The notes under the pieces: model-generated | The model's input: the letters and a program-made list of their open reading frames with translations, nothing else | The model's database searches: none | Told to the model about the DNA's origin: nothing | From: Chrysaora quinquecirrha | Taxonomy: Eukaryota > Cnidaria > Scyphozoa > Semaeostomeae > Pelagiidae | Direction of reading: 5' to 3' | Assembly (NCBI GenBank): GCA_014526335.1 | Contig: JACTAT010000056.1 | Location: 1,465,206 to 1,529,205 of the forward strand | DNA: 64,000 nucleotides | Translations under genes and position numbers: made by a program | In this document: piece by piece, positions 12,401 to 22,488 of the stretch | How positions within the stretch are numbered: position 1 is the stretch's first letter | Layout of the letters: each line of letters begins with the position of its first letter

Positions 12401-15400
12401 GAAAGTTAGCAAAGAAAACAAGCAAGAAAGTAAGCAAGAAATCAAGAAAGCTAGGAAGCGAGAGAGCAAGAAAGGCAAGCAAGAAAGTTAGCAAAGAAAA
12501 CAAGCAAGAAAGTAAGCAAGAAATCAAGAAAGCTAGGAAGCGAGAGAGCAAGAAAGGCAAGCAAGAAAGTTAGTAAAGAAAACAAGCAAGAAAGTAAGCA
12601 AGAAATCAAGAAAGCTAGGAGGCGAGAGAGCAAGAAAGGCAAGCAAGAAAGTAAGCGAGGAGCACAAAATACAAGCAAGCAAACTAGCAAGGATAACAAG
12701 CAAGCAAGCAAGCAAGCGAGAAAGCAAGAAAGCTAGCAAGGAGAGATTGAGATGGGAAAATGAAATACTGAAAATGATGTTTCTTGGGTAAACATTCACC
12801 AATAAAGTTCGAAAATATTCAATATTGCTTTTAAGACCATATAATAAAGCCTTATAATAAAGCATCACTACGTTATATAATAAAGCCATATAATAAAGCC
12901 TCACTACGCTCGGTGCGAACGTCATGCTTCGGCCCGAATATTTTCCAGCATTGACCTCGCAATCGTCTAATAACCGCATTCTATTTGTTAATGCAGGTCA
13001 AGATTTGTGCAACGAAAAACTTGGAAAAATTGTAAAGGAGCATTGTACGTTAGAAAGAACATGATGGAGTAGTACAATATTTACACTAAGCTCATTGTCA
13101 CTAATCTCCCTTCAATACAAAAAGCCCACTCAACATGAAAAGTAACGTCTTTACGGTCACTAACAGTGTCTTTCACCTGGCATGTATAGAACGTTAAGAC
13201 TGTGCCCATCCGTAATTAACGAAGACCAACGTTCTTCTCCACTTAAAGCACTGTACACGCTAAAGCTTTTCGCACTTCAAGGCTAGGCCACTCGTGCAGA
13301 CAGTCACTAAGACTAAGTTCTGCTTTGCAAGGAAAGCAGCTTTGCAAGGAAAGCAGTCTAAAAGCTTGATACCATTCAAGCCATACCTCGGTAAGATAAC
13401 ACTACTCCAGACCATTCTTGAATACAATCAAGCCATACTCATTTCCCGTGCATACCAAGGTCATTTTGCAAAAGTGGAGCTTTCCTCTACGCTAATCAAG
13501 GCAACATACGACATCATTGAAACAGTTTTGCATCATAATTTTCTAGCATTGATCGTGTTTCCTAATCAAACTGATTTATTGTTTAGAATGACCCCGTTCA
13601 TAAACATCCGTCGCAAGGCGGAGGTCCAAAGTTAACCGCGGAGCGCAAGAGCCCACAAAGTGGCACACGCAGCGCACCTCTTGGCAAGGGCTAGTACAAC
13701 ACTAATTTTCAAAATATTCATACCAGAACTAGTTTTTGTGCATCACCAGAAACTAGGTTAATAATTTGACCAGTTGATGTTTGTGAAAATGCGCCTTGAG
13801 AAAGACGAATGGCCTAAAAAGGAACCATGGAAAAGAGTTAAACACATGAAAAATTCTAAATTAAATAAATCGATGGATGCAGAGTCAAAGAAAATATTCC
13901 GCTTCATTTGTTGTTTGTAAATAATATGAATACGTAAAAACACAAATACATAAATGCACGTTTTGATACCACCCCGCTTCAAAACAACCACCCACCACCC
14001 TTAAGCAAAATGCTGCCATAGGACAACTTTTATTCACTGGATCTCCCAGGCTGTGCAGAAAATTACAGTGAGGATCTTTCTTGGATAATCGGCAGAGCAA
14101 GATTGTTGTTTCATTTAAGCATTGCAAGAAACAGCAGAAACATTGTCGGGCATACTTAAAAAGCTTTTTTCGTCTGACACTCCTCAGAGTATAAACCTCA
14201 GAAGCAGTCCGAAACACTTGAAAAAAGCCAAATTTATACCCAGATGCGGATCGAAATGCACCAATCAGAAAATCAAGTTGAACTGGCATTGTGTTTTAAA
14301 CAACAAACCAGCTTGCCGGATACAGCAGGAAGCAGTCACAGGTTTTTCGGCTGTTAAATAGTAGGTCCGCAAAAGTTCCCAGTGTTTCGTTGCTGCCAAA
14401 CCTCGGTTAGTTTTTAGCCAATGGAAAAGTTCTACAATCCATTCAAAAGAATTGCGTACCTGCCACACAAAAAAGTTTGGTTATATGCAAGGTACATAGG
14501 TCGCACTTCTCAGAGATCAGAGAAAATTGGACATAACAGCATGTCCCGACTAATATTCGTTACCACCATTTCGGCAAATAGAAGAACCACCCCCGTGGGT
14601 CAAGGCAACAACCTAGTCTCAATTATGATTCTGCCATAGGACAATACTTCATCGATTACCCTAATTGTGCAGAAAATTACAGCGAGGGTTGTTTTAAAAT
14701 CAATGGCAAAGCAAGATATTTGTTTCACTTAGGGCTTTTGGAATCTGTCGGCATCAAACCAAAAGGCCAGTTCTGTGTAGAGAGATCGTTTTCTCACTTG
14801 GACTCTTCAACTAATTCTATTGGACTTCCCACTTTAGCCCGCAAGCTGATTGGTGTTTAAAACACAATGCCAATTCAGCTGCTCTGGTGCATTTCGTGCA
14901 TTTCGATCTGCATCTGGGTATAAATTCCATAAAGACTGTTTTACCTTTCTGTAAATCAGAGTAATTACAGCTGTTCGTGATTTGAGACCAAGAAGATCCA
15001 CATGATAAAACAAAACATGATGACATAAGAAGATTATGAAGAAACTCAGAGCGATTCCACCAGCATATAGGAATGCATGTAGTTTTGCAATGTTTTTAGT
15101 TGCAAAGTACTCTATAAGAAATCCCACAAGATATGGCATTACAATGCCAAGAGATGCCTGAAATGAAAACAGATTCAAAATTAAAAAACTTGATGATAAT
15201 ATTTCCTATAGTCAAATGCAAACATTAAATTTTTCCATCTCTTTCTAAAATTGTACGGAAGAATTAGTTCTTCTGTATTATGGGTTTCTATGTTAGAAAA
15301 AGATTTGGACTCCAAAATTTTCACCAAATGACCTTTAGGGGGTATTTGGTACATTTTAGTACTGGGACTTGCCAAGATGCCTCCATTTATTAAGGATTTT

Positions 15401-17413
15401 GTTGGGGAGATGTCTGTAATCTCTTATGTCTCCCATAATTATCTCTCATTTTGGCAAATAATCCTGATTTTAACCTTTTTGTGATGATAACTAACTGAAA
15501 ACAGAGTAAATATATTCAGACTTATCAAGGCTGTTTCTGACAGCGTATTAGACATGATAGTCACCACTTATCATGACAAGCCTTTGATATTTAGCTGGGC
15601 AACGTTTCGGGAGAGATCCGTCTCCCATCATCGGGCAATGAGAAATGTGGTTTCTTTCCTATTAAGGAGACGGATCTCTCCCGAAACATTGCCCAACTAA
15701 ATATCAAAGGTTGTCATGATAAGTGGCGACTATCATGTCTATACGATAACTGAAAATAGCTGCATATTTGAATACATATTTTCTTTTATTGTGAAAGAAG
15801 TGTTTCAAAGAAGAGGCATCATTATTGATTACTGAGAAGCTGTTTCTTTGATGGGACATTCAAAACATCACAACATTTCATTGAACCATTATGCATGGCC
15901 GTACAGAAAATCAACCCCCCATTCCCCTTGAGCCCAGGAGAATGCTATAATGTAGTGAAAAGACCAAAATAAAAACCCCAATATCTCTGCAGAAGAGAGA
16001 AAAGAGTAAGTTAAAAGAAGAGGGAGGAAGAGCTCTTTAAAAAATTATCATCAAAGCAAGGCTAGAAGGGTCAAATGATATGGCTAATTTCTTACCTGTA
16101 TAAAAAGGACAAGTCCAAGACCTAATAATGTGAATCTGTGGAACCTTAACAGACAGAGCATCAGATTTGGTTTCCCATTATTTTTCTTGTTCTTTAATTC
16201 TTTCTGCCATTCTCTGTGGGGAAAAATAAAATGTCATTTTTGGTTTGGCAATGCAAAAAAGCCCAAACCAGCTGAGTTAGATTTTCAAGAAAACTTTGTG
16301 TTAGATCTTATCACAGAGAGGACTTAATAAATGAAAACCTGGGGTACATTCTTTTTATTGATAGAGAGAAAAGGCCACAAACTGCAAACTGTCCCGTCAG
16401 ATCTTTTGATTCTTGCGGCGAATAAAGTAAAATAAAGCAGTGAGGCAGTAACGCTGCAAAGCGACGAGAAGACAAAGAAAAAAAGACAAATTTTTAATAC
16501 TAATATTTCGCCCCGGCATTCAGGGCTTCATCATTACTCTGATGAAGCCCTGAATGCCAGTATTAAAATTTGTCAGTCAACAACAATGGTTCGGACATTG
16601 ATAGGATTAAAAAAACAAAGTTTTAACCTTACAAAATCTCTATTAAGAAGATATTAGTAGTTAGAAGACATAAACTTTTAGGTAAAAGCACATTATTACT
16701 AAATTTAGCATTGAATTCCATACATTTGTCATTATTTTACCTTAAGTCATTGGTGCCATACAGAAGGGGATGCTTATTCAACTAATTTCTTAAAAAAAGG
16801 AAGAAAGTTCACACAGGCAGCTCTCAATTGGGAAATGGTGAAGTTGAGATGGTGTTTCTAGCACCAGTCACTTGGATCAGTTTTTCATATAGAAACATAT
16901 AGAAGAAATAGACCAATAGGATAGAGCAAATTATGATATATTGTTTCATATACAATAAAGAGCGCCATTCTGTCATTCCTTATTTGGAGAACTGCCCTTT
17001 TGTGGGAGCCACTCGGAAAACACAAAAACATGTTGGCGGATGTCAAGGGTATTAAAATCAAAACATGAAAATGTGCTGGTGGAAGCAAAAGGGTTAAGTA
17101 GATGAGCCACAAGACCTTGACCCTGGCTGTCACACTGCCCTGGCTGGGGTTAAGAACCCAGGGGTTTAGGGCTTGGTAACACCCTAGCTAAAGGAGACCA
17201 CATAATGTCACAGAACCTTCAATCATGGGAATTCTAGCATGGTGTGAGCAAAAATCAAAATGTAATAATACACAATGCTGATCAAATTCTGAAAAATGCA
17301 TACTTTTCAAAAGATGCCCCAATTATGCTTGATGACAGTTCATCTTGAGTTGTGAACATATCTGTTGTATCCAGCTGTACTTTTGATGCTTTTTGAAAAT
17401 TTTGTTCATATAC
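1..17413 (-). CDS. ABCC4-like: ABCC/MRP4-like ABC transporter gene (partial, interrupted)
   Basis: An ATP-driven export pump of the plasma membrane, recognised as subfamily C by close similarity to MRP4 along many exons. Exons in transcript order: 17413-17304, 16213-16096, 15157-14945, 13813-13724, 11935-11772, 11404-11279, 10697-10448, 9702-9589, 9046-8996, 8870-8829, 8086-7895, then 155-1. They cover the linker before TMD1, TMD1, and NBD1 as far as the motif NILFG and the residues after it; the last exon is from TMD2 (intracellular loop, start RSPMFTHLS). Walker A is GPVGAGKT. The N-terminal exon (usual WWLNPLF motif) was not found. Neither were the NBD1 signature (LSGGQ), Walker B or the first TMD2 helices between 7,895 and 155. 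Exon 11935-11772 needs a frame change. The gene continues beyond position 1. It may be a living gene damaged by assembly errors, or a decaying copy. ABCC assignment is firm; the exact orthologue is not. Confidence 0.85.
156..2040. other. non-coding, AT-rich; no exon recognised
   Basis: Intronic by position in the ABCC gene. Near 820-910 there are several TCCGAA/TTCGGA-rich stretches. No coding exon with ABCC similarity was seen on either strand. The degraded duplicate described from about 2,040 may begin earlier, but similarity is too weak by eye. Confidence 0.4.
2040..6375 (+). repeat. degraded collinear copy of 15,750-21,545
   Basis: Blocks follow the order of 15,750-21,545. 2,085-2,160 matches 15,800-15,905; 2,290-2,440 matches 16,090-16,310 (over ABCC exon 16213-16096); 2,830-3,200 matches 16,870-17,360 (over exon 17413-17304). 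The 82-bp minisatellite appears in decayed form at 4,060-4,560, and 5,010-5,070 matches 19,610-19,680. 5,865-6,375 matches 20,880-21,545, ending at the same CAGTGGCGATTTCAA. The copy carries a very high density of small indels and substitutions. It may be an old duplication or a stretch of uncorrected long-read sequence. Confidence 0.7.
4060..4560 (-). repeat. decayed 82-bp minisatellite
   Basis: Phrases such as ggattcatgtggtttggtgg, cacatggtggatatacacac and gagtcgggga recur. They match the unit of the clean array at 18,153-19,193, in the same orientation, but no longer line up at a fixed period. Confidence 0.65.
6376..7082. other. intronic, nothing recognised
   Basis: No exon with ABCC similarity and no clear repeat boundary. 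Short ORFs here show no motif or splice-site support. Confidence 0.35.
7083..7860. mobile_element. TIR element (MITE-like)
   Basis: The ends are inverted copies: aatagacc...gaggtctgg...ctggaagatgg on the left, and ccatcttccagaaac...gaccagacg...gaggtctatt on the right. The left inner part resembles 30,060-30,120 and the right end resembles 30,225-30,375. No transposase frame is visible. Confidence 0.65.
7895..8086 (-). CDS. ABCC4-like: ABCC exon: NBD1 up to the helical subdomain
   Basis: Sixty-four codons from [12 protein letters not shown] through [20 protein letters not shown] to [19 protein letters not shown], then ALVE before donor gtttgt. Includes the Q-loop Gln in YVPQKPW. The next expected exon (leading to LSGGQ) is not found downstream. 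Confidence 0.95.
8829..8870 (-). CDS. ABCC4-like: ABCC micro-exon: NBD1 Walker A
   Basis: Forty-two bases, [14 protein letters not shown]. It carries the Walker A core and stops right after the catalytic Lys. The donor is gcgagt, a GC-AG intron, and the next exon supplies TSIL, completing GKT. Acceptor ttttcag. Confidence 0.9.
8996..9046 (-). CDS. ABCC4-like: ABCC exon: NBD1 strand
   Basis: Seventeen codons, [17 protein letters not shown]. It matches the NBD1 strand TLQGLSFTV in position and hydrophobic pattern. Acceptor tttag, donor gtaagt, phase 0 both sides. Confidence 0.9.
9279..9457. repeat. TTAG microsatellite
   Basis: About 45 copies of ttag with a few interruptions (gtcag, ttaat, taattt), inside an ABCC intron. 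Confidence 0.98.
9589..9702 (-). CDS. ABCC4-like: ABCC exon: linker into NBD1
   Basis: Thirty-eight codons beginning DFLLLDEM (FLLLDE is the MRP4 TMD1-NBD1 linker), then a Pro/Thr-rich linker and [12 protein letters not shown], the first strand of NBD1. Donor gtaagt, phase 0. Confidence 0.95.
10448..10697 (-). CDS. ABCC4-like: ABCC exon: TMD1 helices 5-6
   Basis: Starts by completing Arg, then [15 protein letters not shown], followed by two hydrophobic helices ([41 protein letters not shown]) and the conserved end SEAxxSxxRIR before the donor gtaagt. Two hundred and fifty bases, phase matching both neighbours. Confidence 0.95.
10828..11107. mobile_element. CAAACATT-rich TIR MITE, copy 1
   Basis: Starts ccttaggtcctggccaaaca and ends with the inverted gattgttcggctaaggtctt. 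The interior is packed with AAACATTTT and GACAAGCAAA motifs. Same family as the copies at 29,610, 35,800, 36,285, 42,530, 46,448 and 48,800. Confidence 0.7.
11279..11404 (-). CDS. ABCC4-like: ABCC exon: [17 protein letters not shown] loop
   Basis: Reads [20 protein letters not shown] and then [13 protein letters not shown], the hallmark loop of ABCC transporters (MNEV..GIRIIKMYAWE in MRP4). Acceptor ttgcag, donor gtaaga; ends with two bases of an Arg codon that the next exon completes. Confidence 0.95.
11772..11935 (-). CDS. ABCC4-like: ABCC exon: TMD1 mid helices, with frame break
   Basis: The first part reads [20 protein letters not shown] and LFLYL. The homologous continuation ([27 protein letters not shown]) lies in another frame, so one extra base is present near 11,860-11,862. 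The leftover base at the donor (g, gtaagt) also fails by one base to match the phase of exon 11404-11279, so the two indels may compensate. Coding origin is clear; whether the break is biological or a base-calling error cannot be told here. Confidence 0.85.
12058..12745. repeat. purine-rich tandem array, 82-bp core unit
   Basis: A region built of gcaag/gaaag words. From about 12,225 to 12,650 there are five near-identical 82-bp units, each holding gaagcgagagagcaagaaag. Any reading frame across it is a by-product of the repeat. Confidence 0.95.
12745..12985. repeat. dispersed repeat, shared with 58,405-58,660
   Basis: Begins gagattgagatgggaaaatg and contains the words aaagttcgaaaatattc, ccatataataaagcc, tcactacgct and cagcattgacctcgcaatcg. 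All recur in the same order at 58,405-58,650 inside the PAAT gene. Confidence 0.8.
13724..13813 (-). CDS. ABCC4-like: ABCC exon: STGQIINL coupling segment
   Basis: Thirty codons reading [11 protein letters not shown] then [16 protein letters not shown]. It corresponds to the MRP4 TTGQIVNLLSNDV motif in the first intracellular loop, although the usual SNDV is here SGDA. Acceptor tttag, donor gtatga, phase 0 at both ends. Confidence 0.9.
13990..14370. repeat. dispersed repeat, partial duplicate of 14,620-14,960
   Basis: tgctgccataggacaa, tgtgcagaaaattacagtga and cgaaatgcaccaatcagaaa recur at 14,630-14,700, at 14,850-14,900 (inverted) and at 7,436-7,455. Sits between ABCC exons. Confidence 0.6.
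14945..15157 (-). CDS. ABCC4-like: ABCC exon: TMD1 helices 1-2
   Basis: Seventy-one codons in phase 0. It reads [18 protein letters not shown] at the start, then a hydrophobic helix ([11 protein letters not shown]), the MRP4-like HHVLFYHV and LKSRTAV, and ends LIYRK before a gtaaaa donor. The match to the MRP4 segment around HHLYFYHV is strong. Confidence 0.9.
15540..15745. mobile_element. foldback MITE
   Basis: Near-perfect inverted repeat: agacatgatagtcaccactt...atatttagctgggcaacg...gagagatccgtctcc on the left, and its reverse complement on the right ending aagtggcgactatcatgtct. The family is shared with 36,005-36,215. Confidence 0.85.
16096..16213 (-). CDS. ABCC4-like: ABCC exon: entry to TMD1
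   Basis: Starts with the completing base of Lys, then [10 protein letters not shown], a charged stretch, then NLMLCLLRF and the hydrophobic [11 protein letters not shown]. Acceptor ccacag, donor gtaaga, 118 bp, ends in phase 0. This fits the MRP4 segment where the cytosolic linker meets the first TMD1 helix. Confidence 0.8.
16488..16575. repeat. short palindrome
   Basis: ggcattcagggcttcatca is followed by tgatgaagccctgaatgcc, with outer arms aatactaatatt and agtattaaaatt. It would form a stem of more than 20 bp in an ABCC intron. Confidence 0.8.
16840..17165 (-). mobile_element. diverged tRNA-SINE remnant with insertion
   Basis: gaaatggtgaagttgagatg, agcaccagtcacttggatca and later gaccttgaccctggctgtca match the SINE at 24,505 and 56,690, but about 200 bases of unrelated sequence split it and the tRNA-like head is eroded. 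Confidence 0.5.
17304..17413 (-). CDS. ABCC4-like: ABCC exon: linker before TMD1
   Basis: Reads [13 protein letters not shown] then [12 protein letters not shown] and ends SFE plus two bases (phase 2). The acceptor is ttgcag and the donor gtatgc. The phase matches the next exon exactly, restoring a Lys codon. Residues upstream of this point in the protein were not found in the window. Confidence 0.6.
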
Positions 17414-17954
17414 CTGCAAAAGATTAAAACATGAAAGGAGTTTTCTAAAATTACATATCTAAATGGAATACCACAATTGTTGAGATCTGAACCTGTACTG
17501 CATGATCATGTACTGCATGATCAGAGGGCTTATCACTATTTCACTGAGGTAAAGGGCTCATTGAAACTGCTGCTGAATTTTCAAGCTCTCTGTGGATGAA
17601 AGCCAGATTTGAATCCCATTGTGGTACTCCATCTGTCGCTCCCATCTTGGGTGCCAAAAATCCTACCATCAAAATCTCTTTGTCTTTCCAACAACCTCAA
17701 ATGGTTATCTTGAGTGTGCAGTAAAAGCAGTACCTAGCGTTTACTATTGTTTCAATTATAAAATAAGTATAGATTTTTTGTTTCTTTTGACCCTGAAGTC
17801 CGATTTGGTTGGCATTTTCCCAGGCATTGCCGTAAGATGGAATGAACCTTGATGTGTTCGTAACTTTGCTGTTGTAGCTTTTATTGATTAAATTGAAAGT
17901 TTGTGACCTGACTCCCTCTTATGTGCAAGATCACACACACACAGACCTTTCATT

Positions 17955-18152
17955 ATTGTTCGGCTATCCTCGATATATCCCGATCGAAATTCCAACTCAT
18001 TGAACTTCTTAGACCATTCTTTCTCTCAAAATTTGGGACCAAGTAGCCTCTATCTCATTATTTATATAGCCTCCCTCTCATACTATCTACATATATTGTT
18101 ATAGCCACATGCAGACACACGCACACTGAGAGAGAGAGACCGACTATCTCTA
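17955..18152 (-). repeat. outer flank of left minisatellite arm
   Basis: The reverse complement of 23,527-23,706: tcgatatatcccgatcgaaa, gggaccaagtagcctctatc, acacgcacactgagagagag. It includes only the first few codons' worth of the hAT fragment found in full on the right. Confidence 0.85.
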
Positions 18153-19193
18153 AATTCTTGTGTTCTGTGTGTCCTGAGTGGCACACAGGTAGGTACACAT
18201 ATATACACACATGGAGAGTCAGAGAGTCGATGCTGATTCATGTGGTTCGTGTGTTTTGTGTGGCACATAGGTAGGCACACATATATACACACATGGGGAG
18301 TCAGAGGGTCGATGCTGATTCATGTGGTTCGTGTGTTTTGTGTGGCACATAGGTAGGCACACATATATACACACATGGAGAGTCAGAGGGTGGATGCTGA
18401 TTCATGTGGTTCGTGTGTTTTGTGTGGCACATAGGTAGGCACACATATATACACACATGGGGAGTCAGAGGGTGGATGCTGATTCATGTGGTTCGTGTGT
18501 TTTGTGTGGCACATAGGTAGGCACACATATATACACACATGGAGAGTCAGAGGGTGGATGCTGATTCATGTGGTTCGTGTGTTTTGTGTGGCACATAGGT
18601 AGGCACACATATATACACACATGGGGAGTCAGAGGGTCGATGCTGATTCTTGTGGTTCGTGTGTTTTGTGTGGCACATAGGTAGGCACACATATATACAC
18701 ACATGGGGAGTCAGAGGGTGGATGCTGATTCATGTGGTTCGTGTGTTTTGTGTGGCACATAGGTAGGCACACATATATACACACATGGGGAGTCAGAGGG
18801 TGGATGCTGATTCTTGTGGTTCGTGTGTTTTGTGTGGCACATTGGTAGGCACACATATATACACACATGGGGAGTCAGAGGGTCGATGCTGATTCATGTG
18901 GTTCGTGTGTTTTGTGTGGCACATAGGTAGGCACACATATATACACACATGGAGAGTCAGAGGGTCGATGCTGATTCATGTGGTTCGTGTGTTTTGTGTG
19001 GCACATAGGTAGGCACACATATATACACACATGGAGAGTCAGAGGGTCGATGCTGATTCTTGTGGTTCGTGTGTTTTGTGTGGCACATTGGTAGGCACAC
19101 ATATATATGGGGAGTCAGAGGGTGGACGCTGATTCATGTGGTTCGTGTGTTTTGTGTGGCACATGGTAGGCACACATATATACACACATGGGG
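18153..19193 (-). repeat. 82-bp minisatellite array, left arm
   Basis: About 12-13 units of 82 bp. Unit words: cacacatggggagtcagagg, atgctgattcatgtggttcg, tgttttgtgtggcacatagg. Units differ by single bases and one has lost about 10 bp near 19,105. It is the inverted counterpart of 22,489-23,526. Confidence 0.97.
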
Positions 19194-22100
19194 AGACATA
19201 TAGCAATTTATTTTTTGGTAATTTTAATTTATTTAGAGTTTTGGGGGTTTTCTAGACTGCGGCCAGACTCCAACTGGTTAGTAGGGTTTTGGGAATTTGG
19301 CAAGTTTTTGTCCGGGTTTGCCAGTATTGATAAATACTCTTTAAAGCCCTCTATGTGCACATTGGTTTTTTCTATTGTAATTTATTGTAATGTTGATTTG
19401 ATATTAGCACCGTTCTTCAGTAAAATTAACTAAATTTATCCAGACAATATCTTAAAGGCAATTAATGCAATAGGAAAAGGCAATAAACAGTGTCATACAT
19501 TGCGGATGCTGCTACATGATAGTACCTTAGAGTTTTCTGTGTTATGTTTCGAGTTGTTTCGTGTTTGGATTACAAACTTCCATTGAGAATTATATACATA
19601 TGCATATATTCAACATATTCAGGCTGTTTCATTTCACAACTGGAATCAAAAAAACATTTCTAGAGAGCGGAATTTATACATAAAAAAAGTTACCGAAATA
19701 AAGGATATCTTGAAACTGCAAAAAAGAAAAAAATTATTTTCAAGATACCTTATCTTGTATATTATGTATATTATCGCATTTAAATGTCACGATTATTTAT
19801 TTAATATGCTGTTTTATAAAGAGAAATAAATGTGTGCATATTGAAAGTAGTGAAGATTAAAAGCAAATTTTGTTATATATAAGCATGTACGAGCTCGTAT
19901 TGTGAGAAACAAGGTTTATCGAATGTCTGGTTGACAAAGTGAATTTCGTGGCGAGGTAGACCTCATTCAGTTTTCATTTCCTCAAGGAATGACAATTTCC
20001 TTTTCGGAAAAAGCCAATTGATTGCGAGTCAAAATTTTGTGCTTACCGATCTCCTTTCGTTTTTCATCGCTGTTACCCATGGCACGATAATTCTTATTAG
20101 CTAATATCGACATCTTGTTAATTTCATTTCTTACTTAAACTTGATATTTTTATGAGTAATTTCGTTAAGTTTGATTTGATGAAGCAGTAGTTAATGTTAT
20201 GTTTTCTTGTATCTCAGCACTTTGCCGGACCGCGGTGACAGTTGTGGTACCTTCAAATCTGACCTATGCAAAGGCTTCATAACTTTTAACTTTAAAGCAA
20301 TGTTGCATCATATTTTAATCATATCCATATTATTCCTATTTCTATTTTTTCTGAACTGGGGAGGGTTGGCTACATCAATCTTTCATATTGAATAATATTT
20401 TTAAGGAGGAAGGCTTTAAGGGTATCAAAACTGGCAAACTCGGACTAAATTTGGCAAAACCAAAATTATGTGCCAAAAATATTCCTAAATTATTCTCAAT
20501 TTACAATGTTACCAAATGGCCCGAAGACCCGAAGATCAAGTGAAATAAGTCAACTCTTTGTCGTTTACCATTTTACGATAAAAAAACCTAATCCACAGTT
20601 AAGAATTACTATTTTAGCTCCGTCAATCTAATTAAACCAATGTAGTCCAATGTGTATTGTAAAACATATAAGGTGTGACAATCACATTTTGTGCCTTGAG
20701 AAATAAAAAATTAAAATTAAAAAATTAAATTAAATAAAAAGCTTGAGCCTGGGATTATTCTTATAGACTGGTTAAAAAATTCACTCATTTTGACCAAAAA
20801 CAAATTAAACCTGACCCTAAAATTGTAAAACCCGTGACTAGACAAATATCCTAAACCCGAAAACCCATACGTTTTTCGGAGGAAACCCTAAAACCCGATG
20901 CCATACATAAAATTAGCCATACCCGCTGAGAAAAATAAATGATAAGTTAAGGCTGCTGAGACTCTTTCACTTTTTCTAAAGTTATTTGGGGATGTTAAAG
21001 TTGATATTATAAAATGATCTGTGATTTTTTTTGGTTTACTTGATTATCTGATTGGTTTCACCATAGTAACCGAACCCATAAAGCGCAGTTTTGCCTACTT
21101 TCCGTCCCAAATTTGCATACTGTTTTGCGCTCTAGATATGGTACAGTAGATGAAAATGCGATTTTCCAATTGCATGAATATTGGTCATCTTTCATCCAAT
21201 ATTTTCCCTCGAAATCCTCAAATATTAATTGAGAAAACATTTCAGTATATTTTATGGCGTCATGATGTCTTCATTGAAGTAAATTTTGAAAAAAGAACTT
21301 GATCAATCTTTATTTTCTTATAAAAGGACCCCACCATAGACCACCACTTTACACTGCAAAAACTTTATGGCTAACAATGCGGTCCAGAAAGCTTGCAAAA
21401 TGTTCAGAAAGATCGCACAAAATGGAAGAAGCTCCATAGCTTCCACAACTCATACTAGAACAATAACCAAAATCTTAACGTGAACAGAAGTGTTACACAA
21501 AGCAAGGGTCATTCTTGAGACGTTACATCCAGTGGCGATTTCAAAGGGGGCCCAGGGGGCTCAGCCCCCCGAAACATACTCGCATTGATTATGCTTTTGA
21601 TGTGTCTAAACGTGCTTTACTTACAAAGTTATTAACGTACATTGTTTAGTAGTTGTTATTTTCCTTTTTCCTAGTACCTTTTCGAGTTGTGCTGATTCCT
21701 AAAGGCTGCAGTGCTAGCTCCTGTTTTCCGGGCATCCCTTAAACTAGACTCCGCTATCATTATGGTTAATTGGGACTTAACTAATCGCTTTCTACACAGT
21801 TTTGCTGTTTAAGCACTTCGTTATAATACTTTCATTGATTCAAATATGGTTGGGTTCACAAGAAACAACACCCCTTCTTATGACGTCACCTCCGAAGCCC
21901 CCTTGTTGAATATTTTAGAAATAACAACTGCTTATATCTCCTTAAAAGATAACGAAACTAATGTTTAAACAATCATAATTCGGGAATCGGAAGTTTAATT
22001 TTAATCAACAAGATTTTGCGCAGGCTAACCAAGAACCTAAAGTTATTAATCTAAAGTATGTTTCATTAAAACAACAAGGTTTTCAGTTTCAAGTTTCAAG

Positions 22101-22488
22101 TTTTCATTGCGCATTCACATCTCAGCTTAATTACAGCACACTGAATTTGAAACTCAATTAATGGGACACAATTAATATATTGGATATTTACAATTTCATT
22201 TTTATTTTGACAAAGACACATAATCCTGGCTGAATGAAACAGAAATAACCCAGGAAGAGGACTTGCGAGCAAGAGCTTTGTGGCATTTTATACATGAATT
22301 TGATCAATCAAGTTGAAATAGTGATACACAAAAGCAGCATAAGAAAATACTTTTTCTGTAAATTTAAAGAATAAAAGAACGAAATATTAATTAAATCTTA
22401 ATTGCTAATATGATTGATTTTAAATCCCTGTTTGTTTTTCGGTAACTTGTATGCCTGAGTATGTATCTAGTTCTACAAGAACCACAAG
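19194..22488. other. spacer between the inverted minisatellite arms
   Basis: No coding potential recognised. A short inverted pair lies inside: 19,287-19,330 (gggaatttggcaag...tccgggtttgccag) against 20,420-20,460. 20,880-21,530 carries ggctgctgagactctttc and aagttgatatta, shared with 5,865-6,375. Confidence 0.6.
21530..21590 (+). repeat. hAT-type terminal sequence
   Basis: CAGTGGCGATTTCAAAGGGG, then a G-run and C-run (ggcccaggggg...cagccccccg). This is the usual look of a hAT (ZMYM/TTF-type) element end. It points rightwards towards the transposase fragment at 23,656-23,901. No clear opposite end was found. The inference of one element is tentative. Confidence 0.5.

Noticed and set aside
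12205..12979. Overlapping Leu/Phe/Ser-rich and Lys/Ser-rich frames
   Set aside because: They arise from the 82-bp purine-rich tandem repeat; the same frame recurs every 82 bases and matches no family.
13294..13635. 113-residue frame on the plus strand within the ABCC gene
   Set aside because: Intronic, opposite strand, no motif, and begins in locally repeated sequence.
18083..19102. Repeated frames rich in Cys/Thr/His (MCVYMCAY-type), also at 22,451-23,347 on the other strand
   Set aside because: They are readings of the minisatellite unit. They exist only because 82 bp shifts the frame evenly, without codon signals.
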